A stretch of DNA of 64,000 nt from an uncultured Alphaproteobacteria bacterium (GTDB lineage Bacteria; Pseudomonadota; Alphaproteobacteria; Rhodobacterales; Rhodobacteraceae). Below, piece by piece: positions 25,598 through 34,841 of this stretch. Numbering within the stretch: position 1 is the first letter of the stretch; each line of letters begins with the position of its first letter. The translations under genes were made by a program, and so were the position numbers. The stretch lies in contig CAKMYZ010000001.1 of assembly GCA_929200255.1 (NCBI GenBank), forward strand, positions 1 through 64,000, given 5' to 3'. The notes under the pieces are model-generated. The model worked only from the letters and a program-made list of their open reading frames with translations, was not told the DNA's origin and searched no databases.

Positions 25598-26898
25598 CCG
25601 ATTTCTTCAATGGCATCCCGGCCATCACATTCGAGGGGGCGGACGGCGATAATGATTTTGCCTTCCGCCGCTACAACCCTGACGAAATCGTCATGGGAAA
25701 GGCGATGAAAGATCATCTGCGTTTTGCGGCGGCCTATTGGCATTCCTTTGCATGGCCGGGTGGTGACCCATTTGGAGGGCAGACCTTTGAGCGCCCCTGG
25801 TTTGGTGACAGCATGGATGCCGCCCGCCTCAAGGCTGATGTGGCCTTTGAGATGTTTCAGATTTTGGGTGTGCCCTATTTTTGTTTCCACGATGCCGATG
25901 TGCGGCCAGAGGGTGCGACATTCGCTGAAAGCACGAAGAACCTTTCGCAGGTCGTTGATTACTTTGGCGAAAAGATGGACGCGACCGGCGTGAAACTGCT
26001 TTGGGGGACCGCCAACCTGTTCTCGCACAAGCGCTTTATGTCTGGTGCGGCGACCAACCCAGACCCTGATGTTTTTGCCTATTCCGCCGCGACCATCAAA
26101 ACCTGCATGGATGCGACCATGAAACTGGGCGGCGAAAACTATGTCCTTTGGGGCGGTCGTGAAGGCTACGAAACACTGCTGAACACCGACATGGGCCGCG
26201 AGCGTCAGCAGGCGGGCTGCATGTTGCAGATGGTTGTCGATTACAAGCATAAGATCGGCTTTGAAGGCGCGATCCTGATCGAACCTAAACCGCAGGAACC
26301 AACCAAACATCAGTATGACTACGATGTGGCGACCGTATATGGCTTTCTCAAGGACTTTGGCCTTGAGGGCGAAGTGAAGATGAATATCGAACAGGGTCAC
26401 GCTATTTTGGCGGGCCATTCGTTTGAGCATGAACTGGCCTTGGCGCGCGAGCTGGGCATCTTTGGGTCCATTGATATGAACCGCAATGATTACCAATCTG
26501 GTTGGGATACCGATCAGTTCCCAAACAATGTGCCTGAAATGGCGCTGGCCTATTACGAGGTGCTGCGCGCAGGTGGTTTCACGACTGGTGGCACCAACTT
26601 TGATGCCAAGCTGCGCCGTCAGTCGCTGGATCCTGAGGATCTGATCCTCGCTCATGTGGGCGGGATGGACGCCTGTGCCGCAGGGTTGAAAGCGGCCGCC
26701 GCCATGCTGGAGGACGGTAAGCTGGAGGCGGCACGCAACGCACGCTACGCCGGATGGGACACACCCGATGCGCAAGAGTTGCTGACGCAGGCGACGCTGG
26801 ATCATTGCTTTGACAGCGTTATGCGTGACAACATCAACCCCGAGCCACGCTCTGGCCGTCAGGAGCGGCTGGAAAATCTGGTGAACCGCTACCTTTGA
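25594..26898 (+). CDS. xylA: Xylose isomerase
   Basis: 434 residues, the group II length. A TIM-barrel enzyme that turns D-xylose into D-xylulose with two divalent metal ions. Active-site segments are present: [12 protein letters not shown] (catalytic His), [28 protein letters not shown] (metal ligand Glu plus Lys) and NIEQGHA with DMNRNDYQ and FDAKLRR. It ends the xylFHGBA operon. Xylulose 5-phosphate enters the pentose phosphate pathway. The start overlaps the xylB stop by four bases. Confidence 0.97.
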   Translation: MTDFFNGIPAITFEGADGDNDFAFRRYNPDEIVMGKAMKDHLRFAAAYWHSFAWPGGDPFGGQTFERPWFGDSMDAARLKADVAFEMFQILGVPYFCFHDADVRPEGATFAESTKNLSQVVDYFGEKMDATGVKLLWGTANLFSHKRFMSGAATNPDPDVFAYSAATIKTCMDATMKLGGENYVLWGGREGYETLLNTDMGRERQQAGCMLQMVVDYKHKIGFEGAILIEPKPQEPTKHQYDYDVATVYGFLKDFGLEGEVKMNIEQGHAILAGHSFEHELALARELGIFGSIDMNRNDYQSGWDTDQFPNNVPEMALAYYEVLRAGGFTTGGTNFDAKLRRQSLDPEDLILAHVGGMDACAAGLKAAAAMLEDGKLEAARNARYAGWDTPDAQELLTQATLDHCFDSVMRDNINPEPRSGRQERLENLVNRYL

Positions 26899-26975
26899 TC
26901 CGCGACCACCTCGCTGGCCTTGTGCGTTTGCCGCCCCGCCAATAACGTGGGTCGCAAAGGGACAGGTCCAGGGCG

Positions 26976-27929
26976 TTGATCGGAACGATAATCAAGACTT
27001 TCGGGCGTAAGTATATGGACGTGACCTTGCGGTCGGGTCCCGATTACAGCGTGCGTATTGTGGAACGTCCGGGGCTTTGGATGGAACAGGGTGCGCTTGC
27101 CGCGCTTTGTGCTGATTTGCGTCAGGTCGCGGGGCGAACCTTGGATGCAGGCAGCCTGTCTTACGGGGTCTTTTCAGGCGATCAGGCCCGGATGGGCGCG
27201 GTCATCATCACGCTGGTGTCGCGTCGGGACGGGACGCCTGTGGCATTCAATGCGCTGGCTGTCATGCAACTTGAAACCGAGCCACGCGCGACAGAGGTTC
27301 TGCATCTTGGGCTGGTCATGGTGGACCCGGATGAACGATCCAGAAACCTGTCTTGGGTGCTATATGGTTTGACCTGTTTTCTGATCTTCTTTCGGCGCCA
27401 ATTCCGCCCCGTCTGGGTGTCCAATGTCACGCAGGTGCCCGCCGTTGTGGGCATGGTCAGCCAGATGTTTTCGTCCGTCTGGCCCTCGCCGGACGGTGGG
27501 CGGCGCACATTGAACCATCGGCTTTTGGCGCGTCAGATTATGGCGACGCATCGCGATGTCTTTGGTGTAGGCGATGGGGCCGGGTTTGATGAGGACCGGT
27601 TTGTGATCACCGATGCCTACACTGGCGGGTCCGATGATCTGAAAAAGACGTGGGAGGCTGCCCCGAAGCACCGCGAGGCGCGCTACAACAGTTTTTGTGA
27701 GAAACAGCTTGATTACGCCCGTGGCGACGACCTGCTGCAACTGGGGCAGATGGATGTGACGGCAATGCGCGGTTTTCTGGCGCGCGAGGTGCCAAAATCT
27801 GCGGTGCTGGCGTTGATCTTAACCGGCGCGCTGGTGGCGCTGCGTCGGATCATTCTGCCCGCGGTGCATTGGTTTGACACAAGGCAAAGCTGGTCGATCC
27901 TGCGGCCCAGCCGTGGCGGCAAATCATGA
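26976..27929 (+). CDS. Uncharacterised protein, possibly GNAT-like
   Basis: 317 residues if it begins at TTG 26976 (AGGTCCAGGG upstream); ATG 27015 would give a protein 13 residues shorter. The middle (about residues 65-170) alternates strands and helices in a way that recalls acetyltransferases: VAFNALAVMQLE, LHLGLVMVDPDERSRNLSWVLYG, VSNVTQVPAVVGMVSQMF. This resemblance is weak and no acetyl-CoA motif is certain. A hydrophobic segment lies near residue 285 (VLALILTGALVALRRIIL). The stop overlaps the next gene by four bases, so the two are made together. Function unknown. Confidence 0.75.
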   Translation: MIGTIIKTFGRKYMDVTLRSGPDYSVRIVERPGLWMEQGALAALCADLRQVAGRTLDAGSLSYGVFSGDQARMGAVIITLVSRRDGTPVAFNALAVMQLETEPRATEVLHLGLVMVDPDERSRNLSWVLYGLTCFLIFFRRQFRPVWVSNVTQVPAVVGMVSQMFSSVWPSPDGGRRTLNHRLLARQIMATHRDVFGVGDGAGFDEDRFVITDAYTGGSDDLKKTWEAAPKHREARYNSFCEKQLDYARGDDLLQLGQMDVTAMRGFLAREVPKSAVLALILTGALVALRRIILPAVHWFDTRQSWSILRPSRGGKS

Positions 27930-29134
27930 TCTCGGCGGCGACGGTTCTGACGCAGCTTTATCTGTCCTGTGCGGCACTGCTGGGGCTTTATGTGTTGCAA
28001 CGGGTGCTGATCCGCCGCGACCCTTATGAGCCGATCAACCGGCGGTTTCTGTTTGCGGTACGCATTACGATGGCCCTTTTTCTGGGTCGCGCGCTGATGG
28101 TCGTGACCGGGGTCGAGGCGTTTCGCGTGCTTGTGCTTTTTGCCGCAGCCGTGGTCCCTCTCGCCGCATTGATCCTGACCGAAGGACTGTTGCGCTGCCA
28201 TGCGCCACCGCCTGTCAAAGTGCTCATCGGTGGTGGCACCATTCTCTTTGCGCTGTCCTCATTGTGGTATTCCGACAGTATTGATCCTGCGCGTCTGTTC
28301 AGCCTGCTGGGGTTCCAGTTGCTGGGTTTTCTGCTGTCGGGCTGGTTGATCATCACGCGCGACCGGGCATCGCTTTCAGCCAATGAAAACGCGATGGTGG
28401 TGCGCCTTGGCCTGTCGCTGTTCTTGTTTATCCCACTCGCGGCAGGTGATTTCTTATTACTTTACAGTGGCCTGCCTATCCAGTTCTCGGCCCTTGGGGT
28501 GCTGATCCTGTGCTGGTTGGCGATCGGATTGGGGCGGGCGCATTTGGGGCACCGCGCCACATTGGTCAATCTTGCCGTGATGATCGGGGCCGCGATCATC
28601 GTGGGCTCGATGATCAGCCTTTTTGCGCAATTGCACCGTGACGGGGTGTTGATGAGTATCGCTGCCATCATGACGACCCTGTTTGTCGTCGCGATTCTGA
28701 CCGACGCGCGGTCCTTGCGGTTGGAAGAGCAGAGCATGGGGTTGTTGCGCCATCTGGCGACGGCCAAAACCGATGACCCGATGGGTTTTCTGCGGGATTT
28801 GCAGGATCACCCTTTGGTGGAAGGCGCCGTTGTGGTCAGCGAGGCCAGTCTGACGGGGCTTGATGATGCGGTACTGCAGCGCATCTTTTCCGTCGCCCCG
28901 GTGTTGCGTCGCACGGACCCGCCCCGCCTGGGTCCGGTCGCGGATGATCACATTGCCCACCTGTTTGACAGCTATGCTGCCACCCATGTCATGCTTGGTA
29001 TGACTGCCCCGCGTGTGTTGATTGCGCTTTCCATGCCGTCGCTCAGCGCGTCACCCTCTGCCGAATTGGAGTTACAGGTTGTGCAAAAGATGGCAGCGTT
29101 GATGTCAGAGAAGCGGGTAATACCAGATGAATGA
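27926..29134 (+). CDS. Polytopic membrane protein of unknown function
   Basis: 402 residues. About eight hydrophobic helices occupy residues 1-260 in the style of 7TM-type sensor or transport modules; the last 140 residues are soluble (LRHLATAKTDDPMGFLRDLQ onward) and should face the cytoplasm. No catalytic motif is recognised. It is tied to the preceding gene (ATGA overlap) and overlaps the glycerate kinase start by eight bases, so the three genes form a unit. The build, a membrane bundle with a soluble C-terminal part, would suit a sensor, but this is only a guess from layout. Confidence 0.7.
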   Translation: MISAATVLTQLYLSCAALLGLYVLQRVLIRRDPYEPINRRFLFAVRITMALFLGRALMVVTGVEAFRVLVLFAAAVVPLAALILTEGLLRCHAPPPVKVLIGGGTILFALSSLWYSDSIDPARLFSLLGFQLLGFLLSGWLIITRDRASLSANENAMVVRLGLSLFLFIPLAAGDFLLLYSGLPIQFSALGVLILCWLAIGLGRAHLGHRATLVNLAVMIGAAIIVGSMISLFAQLHRDGVLMSIAAIMTTLFVVAILTDARSLRLEEQSMGLLRHLATAKTDDPMGFLRDLQDHPLVEGAVVVSEASLTGLDDAVLQRIFSVAPVLRRTDPPRLGPVADDHIAHLFDSYAATHVMLGMTAPRVLIALSMPSLSASPSAELELQVVQKMAALMSEKRVIPDE

Positions 29135-30314
29135 CCTGCGCGCAGAGGCTTTGCATATTTTCCAAGCGGGCGTTGCTGCAGCAGATCCCTTTGCCGCTGT
29201 CACCACACATCTGAATGATGTGCCGAACCCGGCCCTGATCATTGCTGTCGGCAAGGCCGCGCGCCTGATGGCCAAGGCGGCGCTGGCGCGCTTTGGCGGT
29301 GTGCGCTGTATCGTCGTGACCAACTACGAAAACGCCGCTGATCTGGATGGGGCAGAGGTCTTTGCAGCCGGGCATCCGGTGCCGGATGTGAACGGGGCCG
29401 CGGCGGCGCAGGCTGTGATCGCCGCATTGCAGGGCGCGACCGGGCCGGTGCTGGCGTTGATCTCAGGTGGCGGATCTGCGCTGCTGCCCGCACCTGCGGG
29501 TTTGATCAGCCTTGCGGATAAGGCTGCGGTGAATGCGCTGTTGCTGGCGGCTGGGCTGGATATTGCTGCGATGAACCTCGTGCGCCAGCAACTGTCTGAC
29601 CTGAAGGGCGGTGGGTTCCTGCGTCACGCAGCCCCGCAGCCTGTCACGGCGCTAATCCTGTCGGATGTTATCGGCGACGATCTTGCCGCGATCGCGAGCG
29701 GGCCAACGGTTGGGCCAATTGGAACGCCTGAAGATGCGATCAGTGCGCTGAAAGGGGCAGGGCTGTGGGGTGATGTCCCGGCGGTGGTTCGTGCGCATCT
29801 GGAGGCGGCAAAACCGGCACCTGTGCTGCCGGAGGCCTGCAATATCCTTGTGGGATCAAACGCCAAAAGCGTGGCGGCGATGGCCGCCGTGGCGATGGGC
29901 GGGCATGTGATCCCTGATCCGATTGTGGGCGATGTGGCGGATGCTGCGCAACGGATTTGCGATGACGCGCGGATTGGCACTACGGTCTGGGGCGGCGAAA
30001 CAACGGTGGTTTTGCAGGGCAGTGGGCGCGGCGGGCGTAATCAGGAGCTGGCCCTGCGGATTGCCGTCGAAGCGGCGCGCCGGGGGTGGACCGACTGGAC
30101 CTGTCTGCAAGGGGGCAGCGACGGGCGCGACGGGCCGACCGATGCGTCCGGTGGGCTGGTGGATCAGGGCACACTGGGCCGGATCACCGGTTTGGATGGG
30201 CTGCTGGCCAACAATGACAGCTATACCGCCTTGGCTGAGTCTGGTGATTTGCTGATTACGGGTGCCACGGGAACGAATGTGGCCGATCTTGGGGTGATGA
30301 TCCGGCGTGGTTGA
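29127..30314 (+). CDS. Glycerate 2-kinase (MOFRL/GckA family)
   Basis: 395 residues. The N-terminal DUF4147 domain shows IIAVGKAARLMAKAA and LISGGGSALLPAPAG; the C-terminal MOFRL domain has GGETTVVLQGSGRGGRNQE-type features (GGRNQELALRIA) and GGSDGRDGPTDASGG. Enzymes of this family phosphorylate D-glycerate at position 2; they are often mislabelled as hydroxypyruvate reductases (TtuD). It joins serine/glyoxylate-derived glycerate to glycolysis. The start overlaps the membrane-protein gene by eight bases. The downstream gene is convergent, 26 bases away. Confidence 0.9.
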   Translation: MNDLRAEALHIFQAGVAAADPFAAVTTHLNDVPNPALIIAVGKAARLMAKAALARFGGVRCIVVTNYENAADLDGAEVFAAGHPVPDVNGAAAAQAVIAALQGATGPVLALISGGGSALLPAPAGLISLADKAAVNALLLAAGLDIAAMNLVRQQLSDLKGGGFLRHAAPQPVTALILSDVIGDDLAAIASGPTVGPIGTPEDAISALKGAGLWGDVPAVVRAHLEAAKPAPVLPEACNILVGSNAKSVAAMAAVAMGGHVIPDPIVGDVADAAQRICDDARIGTTVWGGETTVVLQGSGRGGRNQELALRIAVEAARRGWTDWTCLQGGSDGRDGPTDASGGLVDQGTLGRITGLDGLLANNDSYTALAESGDLLITGATGTNVADLGVMIRRG

Positions 30315-30340
30315 GTATGCTTGGCATCGCTCTTGTTTAT

Positions 30341-31051
30341 CTATTCACCCTCAATGATATCAACGGGATCGTCGGCCTGCTCAGGTGCGCCGAGCAAGAC
30401 ACATCTGTCTTGATCAAACAGGCCTTGTGCGTTGAGCAAGTCCTGCCCTGAAAAAAGGGCCGCTTCGCAGCCGCGCCGAATGACAAGACCCTTGAGGCGC
30501 ACGCCGCGGGACAATGTCCAACGGGAAAATTGCTGGGCCGCACCGTCAAAGTCATTTGCATTGATCAGCTTCAGCAGTGTCGAACTGGCAAAGTTGCCCT
30601 CTCCGACATTGAAGACAAAAGAGGATAGCGCGCCAAATTGGTGGTCGGTCAGATCGACCGACACCAGGCGTTCGACGGCATGTCGCGCATGTCCTGTATC
30701 ATTCAGCAAGAGATCCTGCCCAGACTGATCCGTCAACGGGATGTCGAACCCGGAAAGGTCGGTCGCAGAACAGCGTTTGAGGGCCACGAGATGCCCGTAT
30801 CCGATGGTGCAATACCCCACCGGGTCGTCATAGGGAACGGCTGACCAGCCTTCAAAGTGCTCGATCAACTTGATCGCAGATTTGAGGAGCACTCTGCCAC
30901 CAGGGGCCGGCGCGGCGGTCAGGCCGCCTCTGAGGATCTCAATCTGAATTCCTGACGCTGTGCGCTCAAATTCGAATTCTTGCGCGCAGACGCCGCTGCC
31001 ACAGCTCAATGAGATGCTGATCAAGGCTGCTTTGAGCGTCGCGTATGTCAT
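30341..31051 (-). CDS. Exported GH24 (phage-type) lysozyme
   Basis: 236 residues. A signal peptide is likely (residues 1-23, SISLSCGSGVCAQ). The GH24 domain runs from about 55 to 200 with the catalytic Glu67 in IEHFEGW, an Asp pair at 75-76 in PYDDPVGY and Thr82 in CTIGYGH, the E-D-T arrangement of T4/P22 lysozymes. It should cleave the N-acetylmuramic acid to N-acetylglucosamine bond of murein in the periplasm. There are no holin, spanin or phage structural genes nearby, so it appears to be a cellular or domesticated enzyme. The C-terminal 35 residues (LLGAPEQADDPVDIIEGE end) are not part of the fold. Confidence 0.88.
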   Translation of the reverse strand: MTYATLKAALISISLSCGSGVCAQEFEFERTASGIQIEILRGGLTAAPAPGGRVLLKSAIKLIEHFEGWSAVPYDDPVGYCTIGYGHLVALKRCSATDLSGFDIPLTDQSGQDLLLNDTGHARHAVERLVSVDLTDHQFGALSSFVFNVGEGNFASSTLLKLINANDFDGAAQQFSRWTLSRGVRLKGLVIRRGCEAALFSGQDLLNAQGLFDQDRCVLLGAPEQADDPVDIIEGE

Positions 31052-31188
31052 TCAGATCAATCCAAATGGCCCCGGTTCAACGCCAGCCTACTGTGATGTG
31101 CCGAATGTAATCAAGCCGTGGTGGCGCGCGCGGCTGTTGGGAGGCCCCGTGATTTTGCCTGCTGAACCTAAGCGATGGCCTTGGCCAT

Positions 31189-32673
31189 CTATCCCATCGC
31201 CGCGCTGATCACGTAGAAGATCACTGCTGACAGAACCGCCGCTGCTGGCACTGTAACCACCCAAGCGGCGATGATCGTCATGAAGTGTGACCGACGGACG
31301 AGCTTGCGTCTGCGCCGTTCTTCGGGCGCGTAATGTGGCCGATCCGGCATCGTAAGGCGCGCCTTCTTGATCCGCCGCTCTGCATCCCATTCCCGGAAAA
31401 AACCAACGCCAAAAACACCGCCCACGGCGATATGCGTGGAACTGACCGGCAGGCCAAGCCAACTGGCCACAATCACAGTGATCGCTGCTGAAAGTGCGAC
31501 GCAATAGGCGCGCATCGGATTGAGCTTGGTAATCTGGCCGCCGACCATGCGGATCAGTTTGGGCCCGAACAGGAACAGCCCGAAAGAGATACCAAAGGCG
31601 CCAATCACCATCACCCAGAAGGGGATGGATACCGCCTGGGTGAAATCACCTGATTGTGAGGCTTGCACAATCGCGGCCAGTGGCCCCACCGCATTGGCGA
31701 CATCATTGGCCCCATGCGCAAAGCTAAGAAGGGCGGCGGACACCACCAGCGGGATGCCGAACAGCACCTTGAGCGACTTGTTTCGGTTCTCCAGCCCCTG
31801 GGACTGCTTGCGGATCATGGGGATCATCGCCATCCAGACCAACCCGCCGATGGCGGCACCAATCAACAGGGCTGTCGGCATGTCGATCTTGATGATTTTC
31901 TTAAGGCCCTTCAGTGCCAGATAGGCGGCAAAGGCCCCGGCCATGATGCCCACCAGGATCGGCACCCATGTGCGGGCGGCTGCGATCTTGTCTTCGCGGT
32001 AGATGATCCGCGACTTGATGATCCAAAGGAAGAATGCTGCGATGGCCCCGCCAAGCACGGGCGAGATGACCCAACTGGCGGCGATCGCGCTCATTGTGGG
32101 CCAGTTGACGGCCGTGAAGCCGGCCGCAGCAATGCCCGCGCCCATCACACCACCCACGACCGAATGGGTCGTCGAAACCGGTGCGCCAACCCAGGTGGCG
32201 AGGTTCACCCATAAGGCGGCCGACAAAAGGGCTGCCATCATGGCCCAGATAAAGACGGAAGACGTGCCAAGGCTTTCGGGGGCGATGATGCCCTTGGCGA
32301 TGGTAGACACGACATCACCGCCTGCGATTAACGCGCCCGCGCTTTCAAAAACCACAGCGATGCCAATCGCAGCGCCCATGGACAGGGCATTCGCCCCCAC
32401 GGCAGGCCCCATGTTGTTGGCTACGTCATTGGCGCCGATGTTCAGCGCCATATAAGCCCCTAGGCAGGCCGCGATGACCACGATCAACGTATTGTTTTGC
32501 TGGCCGAAGAACAGCATCGCAGCGATACCGGCCAGCACCACAAACACAAACGAAATGCCAACCCCGACCATCGGACGCGAGACGTAGTTCGTTGCATTTT
32601 CAAGATTGGAAAAGCGGGCCAGATCCCGGTCAAGCGTTTCTAGGTGGCGTGCATCGCCCTGTTCGTTTGTCAT
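31189..32673 (-). CDS. Inorganic phosphate transporter, PiT family
   Basis: 494 residues from ATG 32673 with a G-rich site upstream; a TTG eight codons earlier is less likely. Two repeated PiT signatures are visible, GANDVANNMGPAVGA (about residue 80) and HGANDVANAVGPLAA (about 330), with about ten membrane helices around a hydrophilic middle. It imports phosphate by symport with protons or sodium. A soluble N-terminal tail of about 40 residues precedes the first helix. It stands alone between the lysozyme and NUDIX genes. Confidence 0.94.
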   Translation of the reverse strand: MTNEQGDARHLETLDRDLARFSNLENATNYVSRPMVGVGISFVFVVLAGIAAMLFFGQQNNTLIVVIAACLGAYMALNIGANDVANNMGPAVGANALSMGAAIGIAVVFESAGALIAGGDVVSTIAKGIIAPESLGTSSVFIWAMMAALLSAALWVNLATWVGAPVSTTHSVVGGVMGAGIAAAGFTAVNWPTMSAIAASWVISPVLGGAIAAFFLWIIKSRIIYREDKIAAARTWVPILVGIMAGAFAAYLALKGLKKIIKIDMPTALLIGAAIGGLVWMAMIPMIRKQSQGLENRNKSLKVLFGIPLVVSAALLSFAHGANDVANAVGPLAAIVQASQSGDFTQAVSIPFWVMVIGAFGISFGLFLFGPKLIRMVGGQITKLNPMRAYCVALSAAITVIVASWLGLPVSSTHIAVGGVFGVGFFREWDAERRIKKARLTMPDRPHYAPEERRRRKLVRRSHFMTIIAAWVVTVPAAAVLSAVIFYVISAAMG

Positions 32674-32760
32674 TGATGTCCCCCCTTGGCGTTTCAACAG
32701 GAACTACCGCCCTGATGGGGGCAAAAGCAACACTTCTGTGCGCCATATCTGTGGGGGTGC

Positions 32761-33219
32761 CTACTGACGCAGGAAAAGTGACTTCAATTCGGCCTCATTC
32801 ACCAGTTCGGCTGCCGCATCGGCATCGACCCAACGCCGTTTGCGTTCGTGCGCTTCGGGGAAATCCTCTGACAGGTCATTCACAGCGACCGAATAGACCA
32901 GTGTTTCGACTGGAATCTCGACCCCATTTGCCTGCTTTTTGTTGTAGGTGTAGCGGCCAACGGGATCGGTGCCGGTCGCGCGACCTTTGACGCCGGCCTC
33001 TTCCCAAGCCTCTTGCAAGGCCGTCTCATTGGATTTCAACCCCCGGATCGGCCAACCCTTGGGGATGATCCAGCGGCCTGTGTCGCGGCTGGTGACTAAC
33101 AGGTATTCCTTATCGTCGCCTTCGCCACGGTGGCAAAGGGCGGCCATTTGCAGCCGTTTGGGCCGTTGAAGCAGCGGCCCCAGGACAGAGTCCCAGACCG
33201 TTCTAAAGGGGGCGTACAT
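32761..33219 (-). CDS. NUDIX hydrolase (DIPP/MutT-like)
   Basis: 152 residues from ATG 33219; the frame stays open for 56 codons upstream, but these do not look coding. The fold starts with QMAALCHRGEGDDKEYLLVTSR and carries WIIPKGWPIRG followed by the NUDIX box helix ETALQEAWEEAGV. In this box the usual first Glu and the Arg of REUxEE are Leu and Gln, while the EExxE metal ligands remain; a Gln at this place occurs in alphaproteobacterial relatives annotated as diphosphoinositol/ADP-ribose type. It hydrolyses nucleoside or inositol diphosphate-linked compounds; the substrate cannot be told. Confidence 0.88.
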   Translation of the reverse strand: MYAPFRTVWDSVLGPLLQRPKRLQMAALCHRGEGDDKEYLLVTSRDTGRWIIPKGWPIRGLKSNETALQEAWEEAGVKGRATGTDPVGRYTYNKKQANGVEIPVETLVYSVAVNDLSEDFPEAHERKRRWVDADAAAELVNEAELKSLFLRQ

Positions 33220-33498
33220 GTGAAACCACTCAATGCGTATTTTTTGCTTTTGATGGTTTATAGGCCATTTTTCAATGGGTTGCAAATTCGGGGGGTAGCC
33301 CGAGCGATATGGCGCATGCAGTTCGGAGGAGTGCCCTTGGCAGAGTGGGCGCGCGCGCCGAGGCGTTGATAGATGTTTTTTGGGCAATTATCTATTTCGA
33401 TGAGGGTTGGCTTTGCGGGACAGCGGTGCCGTTGGTCGCCTTCCACAAAGTGTTCGTTCAACGAGAGGGTATGAAAACCCCAGACAGCAGCTATACGT

Positions 33499-34521
33499 TC
33501 AAGCCTTGGGTGGCGCCGTGCTCTCTCGTACGACCAGTTCAACATCTATGACTTCGATCAACGCCTCGCCGGTTGCGCCGCCAATCCGGTCGAGTAACTT
33601 TTCTGCTGACAGCAATCCAATCCTGTGGCGATCTTGCCGAATTGTTGTGAGGGAAGGGACGAAGGATCCAGACATTTCGATATCGTCGAATCCGACCACA
33701 GAAATGTCTTCCGGGACGCTGAGACCATGCGACTTTAGGCCGGAAATCAGGCCGAATGCGACCATATCAGCCGCGCAAAAAACAGCCGTCGGTTTATCCG
33801 GCATGGCGGCGATCAAGTCCGCTGCCCTTTGACCGGACTCAAGCGTAAAATCACCGCGAATGATCCACTCTTTCGGCGCACGTAAGTTGAGCCGGGAGCG
33901 CTCTTCAAGCATTCCTTTCCGGCGCGATTCAGTCAGCACATTCCCTTTTGGTCCGGTTACATGCGCAATTTTTCGGTGACCAAGGTCGTGTAAATGCCTG
34001 ATCGCCAATTGTGCACCCTTGGCGTTGTCGCTTCGAATGGATGGAAATGTCGGGTCGTCGACCCACTCACAGGTGAAAACGATGCGATCGGCAACATTGG
34101 CATCTTGGCAGTGTTGCAGGATGACTTGGTCGACGTCCCCATCCAGTGAAATTACCCCATCAATCGTTCCATCTAAGAATCGCCCCGCCAGATCACCACC
34201 CGATAACGGCCGACTTTCGGTATCCGTGATCAAGACCGACAAACCGGATTCTGCAAATCCGTCGCTTATGCCTGACAGGATCTGCGAGAAAAATGGCTTA
34301 CCCAGATTCGGAACCAGAACAAGTACTGCACCGGCCCGCTGCATGCGTAGGTTTTGGGCTGCCCGGTTTATTCTGTAGCGTGTTGATTTTACGGCGTTAA
34401 AAACAGCCGTACGGGTCTTTTCTGTAACCAGATCAGGTTTGCTCAGCACCCGGCTAACCGTGGCCGTTGAAACGCCCGCAGATCGGGCGACATCCTGAAT
34501 TGTTGCGTTACGTTTTGTCAT
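33499..34521 (-). CDS. LacI-family transcriptional repressor
   Basis: 340 residues from ATG 34521; the frame is open upstream, but the conserved helix-turn-helix begins directly here (TIQDVARSAGVSTATVSRVL). Residues 60-335 form the periplasmic-binding-protein-like sensor (FFSQILSGISDGFAESG, RSDNAKGAQLAIRHLHDLGH, VPEDISVVGFDD). It is divergent from the dehydrogenase/isomerase/ABC transporter genes at 34842-42535. Two identical palindromic sites, of the kind LacI proteins bind, lie in the gap. Most likely it represses the divergent operon until a sugar or polyol binds. Confidence 0.93.
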   Translation of the reverse strand: MTKRNATIQDVARSAGVSTATVSRVLSKPDLVTEKTRTAVFNAVKSTRYRINRAAQNLRMQRAGAVLVLVPNLGKPFFSQILSGISDGFAESGLSVLITDTESRPLSGGDLAGRFLDGTIDGVISLDGDVDQVILQHCQDANVADRIVFTCEWVDDPTFPSIRSDNAKGAQLAIRHLHDLGHRKIAHVTGPKGNVLTESRRKGMLEERSRLNLRAPKEWIIRGDFTLESGQRAADLIAAMPDKPTAVFCAADMVAFGLISGLKSHGLSVPEDISVVGFDDIEMSGSFVPSLTTIRQDRHRIGLLSAEKLLDRIGGATGEALIEVIDVELVVRESTAPPKA

Positions 34522-34576
34522 GCGAAATGGGCTCCAAAAACGCGAAGCTTGACAATTTGCCCAACTTCCTAAAGCT

Positions 34577-34592
34577 ATGTAATCGATTTCAG
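34577..34592. promoter_or_regulatory. LacI-type operator, copy 1
   Basis: ATGTAATCGATTTCAG. The inner 14 bases, TGTAATCGATTTCA, are palindromic at 12 of 14 positions around a central CG, the usual LacI-family operator form. The site lies 56 bases before the LacI gene start, so it suits self-repression. An identical 16-mer is found at 34701. Confidence 0.75.
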
Positions 34593-34700
34593 GTAGGTGG
34601 AACAACCTCTAACATACGACCATCGGCACCTGTCAGGGAGGACCAAAGGACATGCTGCAACGACCGGCAAATGCCAGATCAGTGACAGGAGTGACTGAAA

Positions 34701-34716
34701 ATGTAATCGATTTCAG
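34701..34716. promoter_or_regulatory. LacI-type operator, copy 2
   Basis: The same 16-mer as at 34577, in the same orientation, 124 bases further on. At 10.5 bases per turn this is about 11.8 turns, so a tetramer could bridge the two by a DNA loop. It lies upstream of the divergent dehydrogenase gene. Confidence 0.75.
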
Positions 34717-34841
34717 TTTCCGCGTTGATCTCGTGATCGACGCAAGTCGTAGAGGTCTTGGTGTCACGACAGCGCATGTTAGCCATGACTGTGGAGCAGC
34801 GGGCGAGATCGCTGGTGTCGGGGGGCAACCTTTCCCCGAAG

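Noticed and set aside
25570-26805. 411-codon minus-strand frame over xylA
   Set aside because: Shadow of xylA; no domain and no ribosome site.
30341-31051. Prophage remnant because of the phage-type lysozyme
   Set aside because: No holin, spanin, terminase, tail or integrase gene nearby, and a Sec-type signal is present.
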